The position numbers were made by a program, and so were the translations under genes. The notes below the pieces were generated by a model that was given only the letters and a program-made list of their open reading frames with translations, made no database searches and had not been told where the DNA came from. From the NCBI RefSeq assembly GCF_017114825.1, contig NZ_JADEVO010000004.1, positions 1 through 64,000 of the forward strand: a stretch of DNA of 64,000 bases, read 5' to 3'. This DNA is from Pseudomonas gregormendelii (GTDB lineage Bacteria; Pseudomonadota; Gammaproteobacteria; Pseudomonadales; Pseudomonadaceae). Shown here in pieces: positions 1-10,317 of this stretch (position 1 is its first letter; every line of letters begins with the position of its first letter).

Positions 1-98
1 GTAAACGCTTCGATTTCAAATGTCCGATCGAAGTGATGAGTGAGGTGATGCAAAAGGCCATTGCGATGCGGCACGATACTCCCACTTCGATTCAATAA
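1..98 (+). pseudogene. IS30-family transposase, C-terminal end only
   Basis: The frame is open from the left edge and ends with TAA at 96-98. It encodes about 31 residues beginning RKRFDFKCPIEV. The pattern R-K-R/T-x-x-x-F-K-x-P-x-E-V is the usual last block of IS30-family DDE transposases, where it reads RKTLGFKTPYEV or similar. The rest of the gene lies outside the window, so it may be intact there; only the fragment visible here is partial. The family call rests on one short motif and is therefore moderate. Confidence 0.6.
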
Positions 99-130
99 CC
101 GTGTTGCACTCAGCTCCTGCAACCGCCCTG
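1..130 (+). mobile_element. Right end of an IS30-family insertion sequence
   Basis: The transposase stop at 98 is followed at once by a short stretch (about 99-130) that should hold the right terminal inverted repeat, since IS30 elements carry little DNA after the transposase. Coding sequence of an unrelated protein resumes in an open frame just beyond it. The exact IS edge and the target duplication cannot be fixed without the left end, which lies outside the window. Confidence 0.4.
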
Positions 131-610
131 GATAAGGATCAGATCCTTAGTGGGATCCAGAAAATCTCCAAGGGATATTCGATTGACGAGGTTTTAAAAA
201 ACATCGATTGGATAAGCAGCTACGAGGGTTGGCAAAATCAACTGCGCTATTTGCTTAACCGTTATGACGAGCACTTGGCAAAACTTGCCGGACAAAAGCT
301 CAACGAAAGCCAATGGAGCAAGATCTGGGAGCAAGATCCCGCGAGCTCTATAGAGCACATAGCAGCTCAAAGCAGCGGCGTTGATTGGGCTCATCACTTG
401 GGCAATCTGACTATGCTCCCGCCAGGTATCAACTCATCGCTCAAAGCGAAGCCTCCAATTGAAAAGTTTGAGGTTTATCGTAACTGCGGTCTCATTGCCA
501 CAATCCAGGTTGGCCAACAGATTCATGACGCTGAATCATGGACTGAAGAAATGGTTCTAGCTCGAGCACAGAGCATCGAAGACTTCATCAGACTGGAATG
601 GGCCGACTGA
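101..610 (+). pseudogene. DUF1524 (GmrSD-type HNH) C-terminal fragment, cut by an IS
   Basis: The frame is 169 codons, but the first 10 or so (MLHSAPATAL) appear to come from the end of the insertion sequence. The rest matches the C-terminal DUF1524 nuclease domain of DUF262/DUF1524 proteins, the GmrS/GmrD type IV restriction family: SIEHIAAQ (the H of the HNH-like site), then LGNLTMLPPGIN. Full proteins are about 550-700 aa with an N-terminal ParB-like DUF262 NTPase domain, which is missing here. I infer that the IS30 insertion removed or separated the 5' part, leaving a non-functional remnant in a defence cluster. Confidence 0.65.
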
Positions 611-813
611 TTCGAGGCATGAGTGATTCACAACCCTGGACGCTGGAGGGAGACGCTAGTGTCCCCAAAACGGCGCATTAGCCCTATTTTGAAGCTTAAT
701 GCGCCAATTACGGAACATTGTAGCGAGCGCTTCTTAGAGCTCTGCTACGTCCAACACTCGGTTTTCTGAGGAAGGTGAGCCGGGAGGGAGTGCGCCTGGT
801 CAGCTCCGGCAGA

Positions 814-1734
814 CTAAGTTGAGGCGTTACCAGAGATAATGGTGATGCCTTTGACGATAAGTACCGCCGCCATGCCTACGAAGGCGCCTACTAGGCAGTG
901 GATACCTAGAGTTGCGACGGTTTCCCACGCACCTGCCTCTTCGACCAGTCTCTCAGCAAAATGCTGCATCGGCTCAATGCCTTCTGTGATAAACGCTCCA
1001 CCGACCAAAAACATTGCGACAGTTCCTATCCAGGACAGTGCTTTCATAAGCTTTGGCGCAGCTGACAGCAGCCATCCTCCGACAGTTCTCACCACAGAAC
1101 CCCATGTACCGGTAGCTTTAGATTTCTGGAGGATAAGGCCTGCATCATCCAGGCGTACGATCCCAGCGACCAAGCCGTAAACGCCCACCGTCATGACCAC
1201 AGCAATCAACGCTAGCGTTAAAACCTGCTGGAGCATTGGTGCATCAGTAACGATATTCAGGGTGATGACGATGATCTCGGCGCTCAGGATAAAATCCGTG
1301 CGTACCGCCCCAGCAATCTTCTTCTTTTCATAAGCCGCGAGCTCTTCAGGTGTCTTAGGCTTCGTTTTCTTTGGCTGCTCTGTGCCATCGTCTCGACTCG
1401 CCGTGAGCTTGTCCTTGATAGCCTCAAAGCCTTCATAACAGAGATATGCTCCCCCAATCATGAGCAGCCAGTGAACCGCCGCAGGCAGCAGTGCGTTCAA
1501 CACCAACGCACAAGGCACCAGGATTGCTTTGTTTCTCAACGACCCCTTGAATACAGCCCATACCACCGGCAGCTCTCGGTCTGCTTTCATGCCGGTAACC
1601 TGCTCAGCATTCACAGCAAGGTCGTCGCTCAGGACACTAGCCGATTTCTTTGCAGCGACTTTGCTCATGAGCGAGATGTCGTCTAGTAGTGTGGCGATGT
1701 CATCTAATAGTGCGAACAGGCTGCTGCCGGCCAT
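814..1734 (-). CDS. DUF808 (YedI-like) inner-membrane protein
   Basis: This 306-aa protein opens with MAGSSLFALLDDIATLLDD, the signature start of the DUF808/YedI family. That family consists of full-length integral membrane proteins of about 300 aa with no proven function. Several hydrophobic segments are visible: around residues 70-100, about 165-215, and three toward the C-terminus. A charged cytoplasmic-like loop lies between about residues 110 and 145. It is complete, with an ATG start and a GGAGCC upstream. It stands alone between the broken restriction gene and the Hachiman operon and is transcribed in the same direction as that operon. DUF808 genes are usually core genes, so its presence inside an island is unusual. 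I infer no function. Confidence 0.8.
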   Translation of the reverse strand: MAGSSLFALLDDIATLLDDISLMSKVAAKKSASVLSDDLAVNAEQVTGMKADRELPVVWAVFKGSLRNKAILVPCALVLNALLPAAVHWLLMIGGAYLCYEGFEAIKDKLTASRDDGTEQPKKTKPKTPEELAAYEKKKIAGAVRTDFILSAEIIVITLNIVTDAPMLQQVLTLALIAVVMTVGVYGLVAGIVRLDDAGLILQKSKATGTWGSVVRTVGGWLLSAAPKLMKALSWIGTVAMFLVGGAFITEGIEPMQHFAERLVEEAGAWETVATLGIHCLVGAFVGMAAVLIVKGITIISGNAST

Positions 1735-1995
1735 CTAAGGCTCCTTCCGGTATTTTGCTCCCCGGCCACTTCAGGCATTCCGGGGCCAATTCTTTCCATA
1801 CGCTCTCCGTCGGCTCAGAGATGCATCTCGTCATGTGACACGGAAAGCACCTCTACTAGACAATTGACTTACCAACCCGTTCATCCATGGATGCAGTGAA
1901 TATTCACGCCCTTGACCGCGCAACGAGATGATTCACTTCATTCCCGTGTCTGGAACATTTGACCTGTAAGCCGCCAGAAACGATGTACGGGTGGG

Positions 1996-4626
1996 TTAAC
2001 CCGAAACAGCGGTATCAACAGGTGCGATAGTAGATCTCACCTTATCTATCTCTGCCAAGATGACCGAGCTCAGCTTGTGCGGCGACGGATCAAAACTTAA
2101 CAGCTTCTGCCTGGCACTTGAAATATCAAGATCGCTATTAGGAATTAACTTCTGAAGTTCGGAAGCAGCAATTCGAGAGAGACCCAACTCCAAAAATGCG
2201 CGCCCGGTATTTGTGCTAACTCCAAGCTCCAAGGCCAACGCAAAATCAAAAATCTCGGGCACCTTGTGCGCGAGACCATTATCATTGAAGATATGTATTA
2301 GTATATCGTTATAAGCCTTACCCATCTGTACTAATTGAAAACGAACGACATCTTCTATGGTATCAAACGCCTTTTTGATCACCTTACTCGGATCGGCCTC
2401 GGCGATACGTTTAACCCTATAATTAGAATCAGCCATGAGATTGAGATTTTCTTGATTACGTTTCTTCGTGATACGAAGCTTTTCGGATCTGATCTCGTAA
2501 CTCAAAATAAAGGGGTAGGGTTTACCTTCCATCCATTTCACTGCAATACGGGCAACGTAGCCCCCAAAATTTTTATCAAAACCTTTTATATACCTGAACA
2601 ATATATTAAAGATTTCTTGGTAGTGGCTGAAGGCCGCTCTACCTAGATCTGATGGGCTTTTAGGTACCACGCTATCTAAGGTTCCATCGTTGAGGCGCTC
2701 AACGAGGTGAGCCATCAACCTGTCCAGTGCGAACAAATCTAATGTCCAGTTTCCTTCTATTACATGCTGAGGCAGCAGTAGCTCTTCAGAGGCCCTATTA
2801 GCCGCCTCTTGGATATCCCGGAATTCAAAATAATCTAACGCCGGGGCGACTCGGATCAGATAATCCGTAACGTCGCCCTGGCGAGCTTTATTCACGAGCA
2901 TGCCGGCTGATGCAGTTGCATTCCGAGAACGCTCATCCCCTGGCCTGGAATCAAGCTTCCCTTTATTTAACACCGTCAGGACATCCGTAGCATTCTCAGT
3001 GACAAACTCAGAAAGCGCGGATCGAATGGTGAATTTGTAGAACGTATCCATGGGCTGCGTACTCCAGGCGTCGTAATCGATGAGGAATACGTTCCCGACT
3101 ATGTCTTTACCCATGCGCCCTGCTCGACCGGCAAAATTCCAAAGCAGGGCAGGATCCAGCATTACCTTTTCTCCCCGTCCCTTGGCCGGGGTATTTATAA
3201 AAACATTGCGAGCAGGAAGGTTGATACCCTGAAACAGGGTTGTAGTGCACACCAGGAATTTTATGATACCGGCACGAAATGCTGCCTCAATCGCTTCACG
3301 AAGTAGGGAAGGCATTTGTCCATAGTGGAAGGCGACTCCCTTCTTAACCATCCCGATCAAGTGATACTCATGGTGTATATGACCTTTAATGAACTCCACC
3401 AGCTCATTGGCTCCAGCATCTGCCACATCATCTAAACCTAGAGCAATAGAACCGGCGAGGCTTGCCGCCTCGGTAGGCGTCTTTGCATAGACCAGGGATG
3501 CACCGCCGCTCCCCAATTCCAATGCGACAGCTGCAAGCTTGCTTTCAACCAAGTCAAGACCGACTTTGCAGGGCATAGTGCCAATAAGAGAGTATCCATG
3601 GGCATTGAGCAGCTTGAATTCCAGCTGATTGAGGGCCGGAGTTTTAGATACCACGATGCGGTTTTGCAGCACGGGTGAGACAGTGGTGCTGACTTCCGGA
3701 ATTCCAGGCATACCTAGGCTTTCCAGTGCATTCGCAAAACCTTGTGCGCCGGGTGCGAGCATCACCACGTGGGTTTTATGATCTCGTGCATAGCATTGCT
3801 CAATACAGTCCTGCAGTATCATCCCCCGGGCGCCATCTGACAAGTTTTGAGCCTCGTCAACAACCACAAAGTTTATCGGAGATGAGGTTATCGAAAGAAG
3901 AACTTTAAATCGCTCCTGAGTCAGCACAAAAATTTGTCGAGGCACGCCCTCAAAAGTGGGGATATCTGTGACGCGGATAGTCACGTCACTTGCAAGACGC
4001 TCCTTTATTTTCAAATGGACTTCGGACAACAGTGCTCGCGTCGGTGCGATGTAGACAAATACAAAATGTGGAAGCGCCAGCGCATCTCTACACAAGTGTT
4101 CGATTACCAGGAATGACTTTCCAGCGGACGTAGGTGCCGATATCGCTAAAGAGCGCCCCTCCTGAAGAGAGTCCCACACCTTACGCTGATAATCGGTGAG
4201 AGTAATCGACGACCCTGCCACCTCAACAGTATTCAGCTGCTCAACAATATTCCTCTGAATCATCCCTAGCAATGTTGAAGGCTTTGTAGAGTGCCGCTTC
4301 TCCGCATAAGTCAAACTCGGAAAATTTCCGATCTCTGTCAATATCGTTGCGCATCTTTCAAGAACGCTCGATTCCTGCGAGATCAACATTGCATTAAAAG
4401 CAATCGTTTGAGCCATACTTATATGCAACTCGGAACCAGATTGTGCAAACACTGATGCGCAATACAGCATTTTCCCGATCGCATTCTGATCGGGTATTCC
4501 ATGCGGCTGCACTACCGAGCAAGGCAGCGCACTGGCAGCACCGCAAGCCTGGAGGTGACCTAGCGCACGTCTGAATTTTTCATTCTGGACAAACCGTGAG
4601 GATAGCTCCGCCGCGAAAGTGCTCAT
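1996..4626 (-). CDS. hamB: HamB, Hachiman anti-phage helicase
   Basis: This superfamily 2 helicase has 876 aa when started at the ATG at 4626, which overlaps the hamA stop as ATGA. A longer frame runs to 4758, but its extra 44 residues only repeat hamA DNA in another frame. Motifs in order: LTDYQ at 143-147, Walker A APTSAGKS at 164-171, motif Ia APTRALL at 194-200, Walker B DEAQ at 257-260, motif V around LFQGINLPA, and motif VI NFAGRAGRMG. In Hachiman the HamB helicase is thought to sense aberrant DNA and release the HamA nuclease. Length, motif set and pairing fit that family. A Lhr/Ski2-like helicase of another defence pair is the alternative, but the partner argues for Hachiman. Confidence 0.85.
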   Translation of the reverse strand: MSTFAAELSSRFVQNEKFRRALGHLQACGAASALPCSVVQPHGIPDQNAIGKMLYCASVFAQSGSELHISMAQTIAFNAMLISQESSVLERCATILTEIGNFPSLTYAEKRHSTKPSTLLGMIQRNIVEQLNTVEVAGSSITLTDYQRKVWDSLQEGRSLAISAPTSAGKSFLVIEHLCRDALALPHFVFVYIAPTRALLSEVHLKIKERLASDVTIRVTDIPTFEGVPRQIFVLTQERFKVLLSITSSPINFVVVDEAQNLSDGARGMILQDCIEQCYARDHKTHVVMLAPGAQGFANALESLGMPGIPEVSTTVSPVLQNRIVVSKTPALNQLEFKLLNAHGYSLIGTMPCKVGLDLVESKLAAVALELGSGGASLVYAKTPTEAASLAGSIALGLDDVADAGANELVEFIKGHIHHEYHLIGMVKKGVAFHYGQMPSLLREAIEAAFRAGIIKFLVCTTTLFQGINLPARNVFINTPAKGRGEKVMLDPALLWNFAGRAGRMGKDIVGNVFLIDYDAWSTQPMDTFYKFTIRSALSEFVTENATDVLTVLNKGKLDSRPGDERSRNATASAGMLVNKARQGDVTDYLIRVAPALDYFEFRDIQEAANRASEELLLPQHVIEGNWTLDLFALDRLMAHLVERLNDGTLDSVVPKSPSDLGRAAFSHYQEIFNILFRYIKGFDKNFGGYVARIAVKWMEGKPYPFILSYEIRSEKLRITKKRNQENLNLMADSNYRVKRIAEADPSKVIKKAFDTIEDVVRFQLVQMGKAYNDILIHIFNDNGLAHKVPEIFDFALALELGVSTNTGRAFLELGLSRIAASELQKLIPNSDLDISSARQKLLSFDPSPHKLSSVILAEIDKVRSTIAPVDTAVSG

Positions 4627-5669
4627 AGCGCGCCCCCCTCGATGACGGAAGGCGGAGTAAGAGGAACATCTGATTCCAAGCCCGTAAGGCCTATCGAGTC
4701 GTAAAACATCTCTCTCAGCTCGTCGACATCGGGAACCGCTATCAAATAAACCATGCATTTATTCGGATCAACTTTCTTAACACCCAGCTGATTGCTCAGA
4801 TTGGTATGGTGTCTGTTGAAATCGCTCCTATAGAGTTCACCGAAATGATCCTCATGCTTGGATATTGAACCTTCATCGACTTCAAGCTTGTTCGCAAAAT
4901 GCTTGACCTCTGAGTAACACACTACTCCCACAGATCGCTCACGCCTGGGGGCATTTGGATTACTGAATACATCGAGATAGTCCATCATCAAATTTTTATC
5001 AGCTGGGTCGAGCGCATCAAGATTCCCCAGGCTAGTAACCAGCCCGTACTCATGCTCATATTGCCCATCGTCTTTGAGGAAGCCTGAGACAGATTCCGCG
5101 TAATCAGCTGTGCCGCTGGCGGCAGTACCTGCAAGCTTCGACTCTAGGAAAAATACATTTAATTCACCGTTGATCACCGAGGCGTGGATACCATCGAGGC
5201 CATAGACCGGCATGTTATTGCTGGTTTTCAAGGCCATCTTGGCGATCAGCTGAGACGCCTGTAGATGGTGAACGGCGACGCAGTAAGCCAGCACCTCCCC
5301 CACTTCGCTAGCCCTGGAGGGGTGAGCCTTTCGAAACTCGATGAATGCATTCCTTACAGCCCGACTGAGCTCTTGCGCAGCTGAAACATCCCCGTTTTCT
5401 GCAGAAGCTATCCGGGCCTGGTACGCATCTCGACGCCGCCGGCTCAACGCATAGTTCGCTGCTTGGTTACCAAGGAAATCGGCAAACGCCCTGATACTGG
5501 GAATATCTTCTTTGAATCGGACATGCAGTAGCGCGACTCGTGGAGCCTTATATGGAGGTACGGTAGCTATGTCCACCGTACACTTCACGAAACGATCCAG
5601 AGGTGATTTATCCAACAGCTTCTGGATGACACTACTGAGCGACGGGGCACTATCTGCAGATGATGACAC
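4623..5669 (-). CDS. hamA: HamA, Hachiman DUF1837 nuclease effector
   Basis: This 348-aa protein carries a DUF1837 core. GEVLAY supplies E125, GLDGIHAS supplies D159, and FFLESK supplies E176 and K178. Together these give a PD-(D/E)xK-like nuclease site (E...D...ExK). Family knowledge: HamA is the DNase effector of Hachiman and is held in check by HamB. The gene is directly upstream of hamB, and the two overlap by 4 bp (ATGA), which implies translational coupling and fixed stoichiometry. An N-terminal Ser-rich stretch of about 20 residues may be flexible. All four predicted catalytic residues are present, so the nuclease is probably active. Confidence 0.85.
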   Translation of the reverse strand: MSSSADSAPSLSSVIQKLLDKSPLDRFVKCTVDIATVPPYKAPRVALLHVRFKEDIPSIRAFADFLGNQAANYALSRRRRDAYQARIASAENGDVSAAQELSRAVRNAFIEFRKAHPSRASEVGEVLAYCVAVHHLQASQLIAKMALKTSNNMPVYGLDGIHASVINGELNVFFLESKLAGTAASGTADYAESVSGFLKDDGQYEHEYGLVTSLGNLDALDPADKNLMMDYLDVFSNPNAPRRERSVGVVCYSEVKHFANKLEVDEGSISKHEDHFGELYRSDFNRHHTNLSNQLGVKKVDPNKCMVYLIAVPDVDELREMFYDSIGLTGLESDVPLTPPSVIEGGAL

Positions 5670-6327
<658 letters not shown>

Positions 6328-6657
6328 CTACAAAATGACCGCCGAGTAGATCGTGTCACGCACCAACGTAGGAGAGGCTTCGTTGCTCATCATGATCGCC
6401 AGGATCACCACTTCCACCAGCACGGCGGCCAGCGTCAGGATCATGGTCCCGTAGGGATCGCCGACTTTTTCCGCGAGCAACTCAGCGTGATGCGCGACTC
6501 GCATGGAAGCGACGACGATGAATGCGATCAGCACCAGCCCACCGGTCAGCGCTACCGCCTGGCCACTGTTGAGCAGCCAGTGTTCCAGTGGATAAGCGAC
6601 AAATGCGGCGATCAGGGCCAGCAGCAGAAACTTTTCTTGCTTGAGGAGTGTGAGCAT
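6328..6657 (-). pseudogene. chaA: chaA (Ca2+/H+ antiporter), 5' fragment truncated by the island
   Basis: The 109-codon frame matches only the N-terminal third of ChaA, a CaCA-family antiporter of about 360 aa. It contains the family block VGDPYGTMILTLAAVLVEVV, including the membrane glutamate of the first repeat. Reading stops at TAG, formed across the island junction (TT|TGTAG), and the last chromosomal codons are at about 6333. Three hydrophobic segments remain. The product cannot carry ions because the second alpha-repeat is missing. The 3' part of the gene should lie at the other island end. Confidence 0.8.
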
Positions 6658-6792
6658 TGCGGGCCTTTTACCGAATGAAGCGCAGTTGATGTGATGAGCT
6701 ACTGACTACGGTGCGGCGCTAACGTTTCGTTACACCTTAGCGCACCAGCGGGTGGCGCGGGTTCGGTCACGTGCACCGGGTTGGTCCTGGTG

Positions 6793-6875
6793 AATCAAAA
6801 GATCGCAGCCTTCGGCGGCTCCTGCAGAACAATCCGGACCGTGCAGGAGCTGCCGAAGGCTGCGATCTTTTGATT
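6793..6875. repeat. REP-type inverted repeat (GATCTTTTG class)
   Basis: The left arm at 6793-6826 and right arm at 6842-6875 are near-perfect inverted copies containing AATCAAAAGATCGCAGCC and TGCAGGAGCTGCCGAAGG. A 15-nt loop separates them. The same arms recur in other gaps of the window, so this is a dispersed Pseudomonas palindrome. It can fold into a long hairpin ahead of the BMP gene. Confidence 0.85.
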
Positions 6876-6944
6876 TTGTTGTCCTGTTGGTCAGCAATTT
6901 GCATTGCCCACTGCCAACCTCACAACAACATGGAGTTTCAATTC

Positions 6945-8027
6945 ATGCACAACCGCCCGTTGAAGAAACTGCTTTGCGCCGTCGCCGCAGCCATCGGTTT
7001 GAGCGCCAGCCTGACCGCCACGGCCGCCGAACCGCTGAAAGTCGGTTTCGTCTACATCGGCCCGATCGGTGACCACGGCTGGACGTATCAGCATGAACAG
7101 GGACGCAAGGCACTGGCCGAAAAATTCGGCGACCAGATCACCACCAACTATGTGGAAAACGTCCCTGAAGGCGCCGACGCCGAACGGGTGATCCGCAACA
7201 TGGCCAAGGACAAATACGACCTGATCTTCAGCACGTCCTTCGGCTACATGAACCCGACCCTGAAGGTGGCAAAGCAATTTCCCAAAGTGACCTTCGAACA
7301 TGCCACGGGCTACAAGCAGGACAAGAACCTCGGCACGTACCTGGCTCGCACTTATGAGGGGCGCTATGTTGGCGGCTTCCTCGCGGCCAAAATGACCAAG
7401 AGCAAAAAAATCGGCTACGTCGCGTCCTTCCCGATCCCGGAAGTGATCCGCGACATCAACGCCATCCAGCTGGCACTGAACAAGTACAACCCCGGCACCG
7501 AGATCAAGGTGGTGTGGGTCAACTCCTGGTTCGATCCGGGCAAGGAAGCCGACGCCGCCAATGCGCTGATCGATCAGGGCGTGGACGTGGTGTTCCAGCA
7601 CACCGACAGCCCGGCACCGATCCAGGCTGCCGAACGCCGCGGCGTGTATGCCGTAGGCTACGCTTCGGACATGGCTCATTTCGGTCCCAAAGCGGTGCTG
7701 ACCTCTATCGTCAACGACTGGGCCCCGCACTACATCCAGGCGACGCAGAGCGTGCTGGATCACTCGTGGAAGTCCCAGGATTACTGGGGTGGCCTGAAGG
7801 AAGGTACCGTTGAGCTGCCAATCAGCGACCTGGTGCCCGCGCCGGTGAAAGCCCAGGCCGAGCAGATCATTGCCGACATCAAGAGCGGCGCGTTCCACCC
7901 GTTCACCGGGCCGATCAAGGACCAGGCCGGTGCCGAGAAAATCCCGGCGGGCGTGACGGCGACCAATGCCGAACTGGCTTCGATGAATTACTACGTGGAA
8001 GGCATGAAGGCTGACATACCGAAGTAA
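6945..8027 (+). CDS. BMP-family periplasmic nucleoside-binding protein
   Basis: The 360-aa precursor starts at the ATG at 6945, preceded by GGAG nine bases upstream; an in-frame ATG at 6930 is less well placed. The N-terminus is a clear Sec signal peptide (KKLL, hydrophobic core, cleavage near ATAAEP). The mature part begins VGFVYIGPIGDHGWTYQHE, the first strand-loop of the BMP/Med lipoprotein family (PnrA-like, periplasmic-binding fold type I), which delivers purine nucleosides or bases to an ABC importer. It lacks a lipobox, so it should be soluble in the periplasm. It lies upstream of an oxygenase and an adenine deaminase, which supports a purine role. The ABC permease and ATPase genes are not in the window. 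Confidence 0.85.
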   Translation: MHNRPLKKLLCAVAAAIGLSASLTATAAEPLKVGFVYIGPIGDHGWTYQHEQGRKALAEKFGDQITTNYVENVPEGADAERVIRNMAKDKYDLIFSTSFGYMNPTLKVAKQFPKVTFEHATGYKQDKNLGTYLARTYEGRYVGGFLAAKMTKSKKIGYVASFPIPEVIRDINAIQLALNKYNPGTEIKVVWVNSWFDPGKEADAANALIDQGVDVVFQHTDSPAPIQAAERRGVYAVGYASDMAHFGPKAVLTSIVNDWAPHYIQATQSVLDHSWKSQDYWGGLKEGTVELPISDLVPAPVKAQAEQIIADIKSGAFHPFTGPIKDQAGAEKIPAGVTATNAELASMNYYVEGMKADIPK

Positions 8028-8055
8028 CTCGCCTGGGTTGAACCACTGTCCTTCC

Positions 8056-8145
8056 TGGGGGAGCGAGCCTGCTCGCGATGGCGCAACTACATTCAACATC
8101 AATGCTGAATGCCCTGGCCTCATCGCGAGCAGGCTCACTCCCACA
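8056..8145. repeat. REP pair (GAGCGAGC/TGCTCGCGA class)
   Basis: GGAGCGAGCCTGCTCGCGATGG at the left is inverted as CATCGCGAGCAGGCTCACTCCCAC at the right, about 45 bp apart. This is the second REP family of the window, typical of fluorescent pseudomonads. It lies between the BMP gene and the oxygenase gene. Confidence 0.8.
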
Positions 8146-8192
8146 CTATATCTCCGATGTTCCGCACACCGCGCACTCTTCAGGACAATCGC

Positions 8193-9158
8193 ATGAACAG
8201 CCTTCCCATCATCGACATCGCCCAGCTCTACAGCGACGACCAGGTCGCCTGGGCGGCCGTGGCCAGCCAAATCGACCGCGCCTGCCGCGAATGGGGCTTT
8301 TTCTATATCAAGGGTCACCCGATCAGTTCGACGCGCATCGAAGAAGTACTCGCCCAGGCCAAGGATTTCTTCGCCCAGCCCAGCGCGACAAAACTGCAGA
8401 TCGACATCACCCAGACCCGCCACCACCGCGGTTATGGCGCAATCGCCACGGAACAACTCGACCCATCGAAACCCAGCGACCTGAAAGAAACCTTCGACAT
8501 GGGCCTGCACCTGCCGGCCGACCACCCCGAAGTGCTGGCCGAAAAACCGCTGCGCGGTCCCAATCGCCACCCGTCGATACCCGGCTGGGAAACCCTGATG
8601 GAGCAGCATTACATCGACATGCAAGCCCTTGCCCAGACCTTGCTGAGGGCCATGACCCTGGCGCTGGACATCGATCCCGATTTCTTTGACTCGCGCTTCA
8701 GCCAGCCCGTCAGCGTGCTGCGCATGATCCATTATCCGCCACGCCACACCGCCAGCTCGGAAGAACAACAAGGTGCCGGCGCCCATACCGATTACGGCTG
8801 CATCACCCTGCTTTACCAGGATGCCGCCGGCGGCCTGCAGGTGCGTAACGTCAAGGGCGAGTGGATCGACGCTCCACCCATCGAAGGTACCTTCGTGGTC
8901 AACCTCGGCGACATGATGGCGCGCTGGAGCAACGACCGTTATCTGTCGACGCCCCACCGGGTGATCAGCCCGCTGGGCGTGGACCGATACTCGATGCCGT
9001 TCTTCGCCGAACCGCACCCCGACACCCGGATTGAATGCCTGCCCGGCTGCCAGGACGAGCACCATCCGGCGAAGTACCCGATCACCACCTGCGCCGAGTT
9101 TCTGCTCTCACGATTCGCCGACACCTATGCCTACCGCCGCGAGCCCCAGGCAGGGTGA
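8193..9158 (+). CDS. Isopenicillin N synthase-family 2OG-Fe(II) oxygenase
   Basis: The protein has 321 aa, starting at the ATG at 8193 after AGGA. An N-terminal DIOX_N domain (LPIIDIAQLYS, about 1-125) precedes the C-terminal double-stranded beta-helix. The Fe(II) ligands are visible as HTD (H198, D200) and H255 in STPHRV, and the 2-oxoglutarate-binding RxS as R265/S267. The substrate is unknown. In P. aeruginosa a homologue sits next to the adenine deaminase gene (PA0147-PA0148), as here, which suggests a purine-related substrate; that is inference. The family name reflects fold, not antibiotic synthesis. Confidence 0.85.
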   Translation: MNSLPIIDIAQLYSDDQVAWAAVASQIDRACREWGFFYIKGHPISSTRIEEVLAQAKDFFAQPSATKLQIDITQTRHHRGYGAIATEQLDPSKPSDLKETFDMGLHLPADHPEVLAEKPLRGPNRHPSIPGWETLMEQHYIDMQALAQTLLRAMTLALDIDPDFFDSRFSQPVSVLRMIHYPPRHTASSEEQQGAGAHTDYGCITLLYQDAAGGLQVRNVKGEWIDAPPIEGTFVVNLGDMMARWSNDRYLSTPHRVISPLGVDRYSMPFFAEPHPDTRIECLPGCQDEHHPAKYPITTCAEFLLSRFADTYAYRREPQAG

Positions 9159-9231
9159 TGAACCACCTGGTCAGGTTTTACCAATGGTGGCCGCGAGCAT
9201 CTGTAGAATGCTCGTCATCTGCACCTGATGA

Positions 9232-10194
<963 letters not shown>

Positions 10195-10208
10195 ACACCC
10201 TGCACCGC

Positions 10209-10236
10209 CATCGCGGGCAAGCCTTGCTCCCACAGG
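10209..10236. repeat. Single REP copy
   Basis: CATCGCGGGCAAGCCTTGCTCCCACAGG is one arm of the TGCTCGCGA-class REP. It sits in the 123-bp gap between the convergent adenine deaminase and LysR genes. Confidence 0.7.
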
Positions 10237-10317
10237 TGTCATACCTGTGAGAACAGGGTTTGTGATTGCATGAACAGCCCCCACCCAAGCTTGGGGGGGA
10301 TCGCTATTTTCGAGCAA

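Noticed and set aside
4627..4758. N-terminal extension of HamB by 44 residues
   Set aside because: The extra frame lies inside hamA in another frame; the ATG at 4626 overlaps the hamA stop as ATGA, the expected coupled start.
6891..9065. Minus-strand open frame of about 724 codons
   Set aside because: It mirrors the BMP and oxygenase genes, whose motifs and RBSs are clear; long antisense frames are common in GC-rich DNA.
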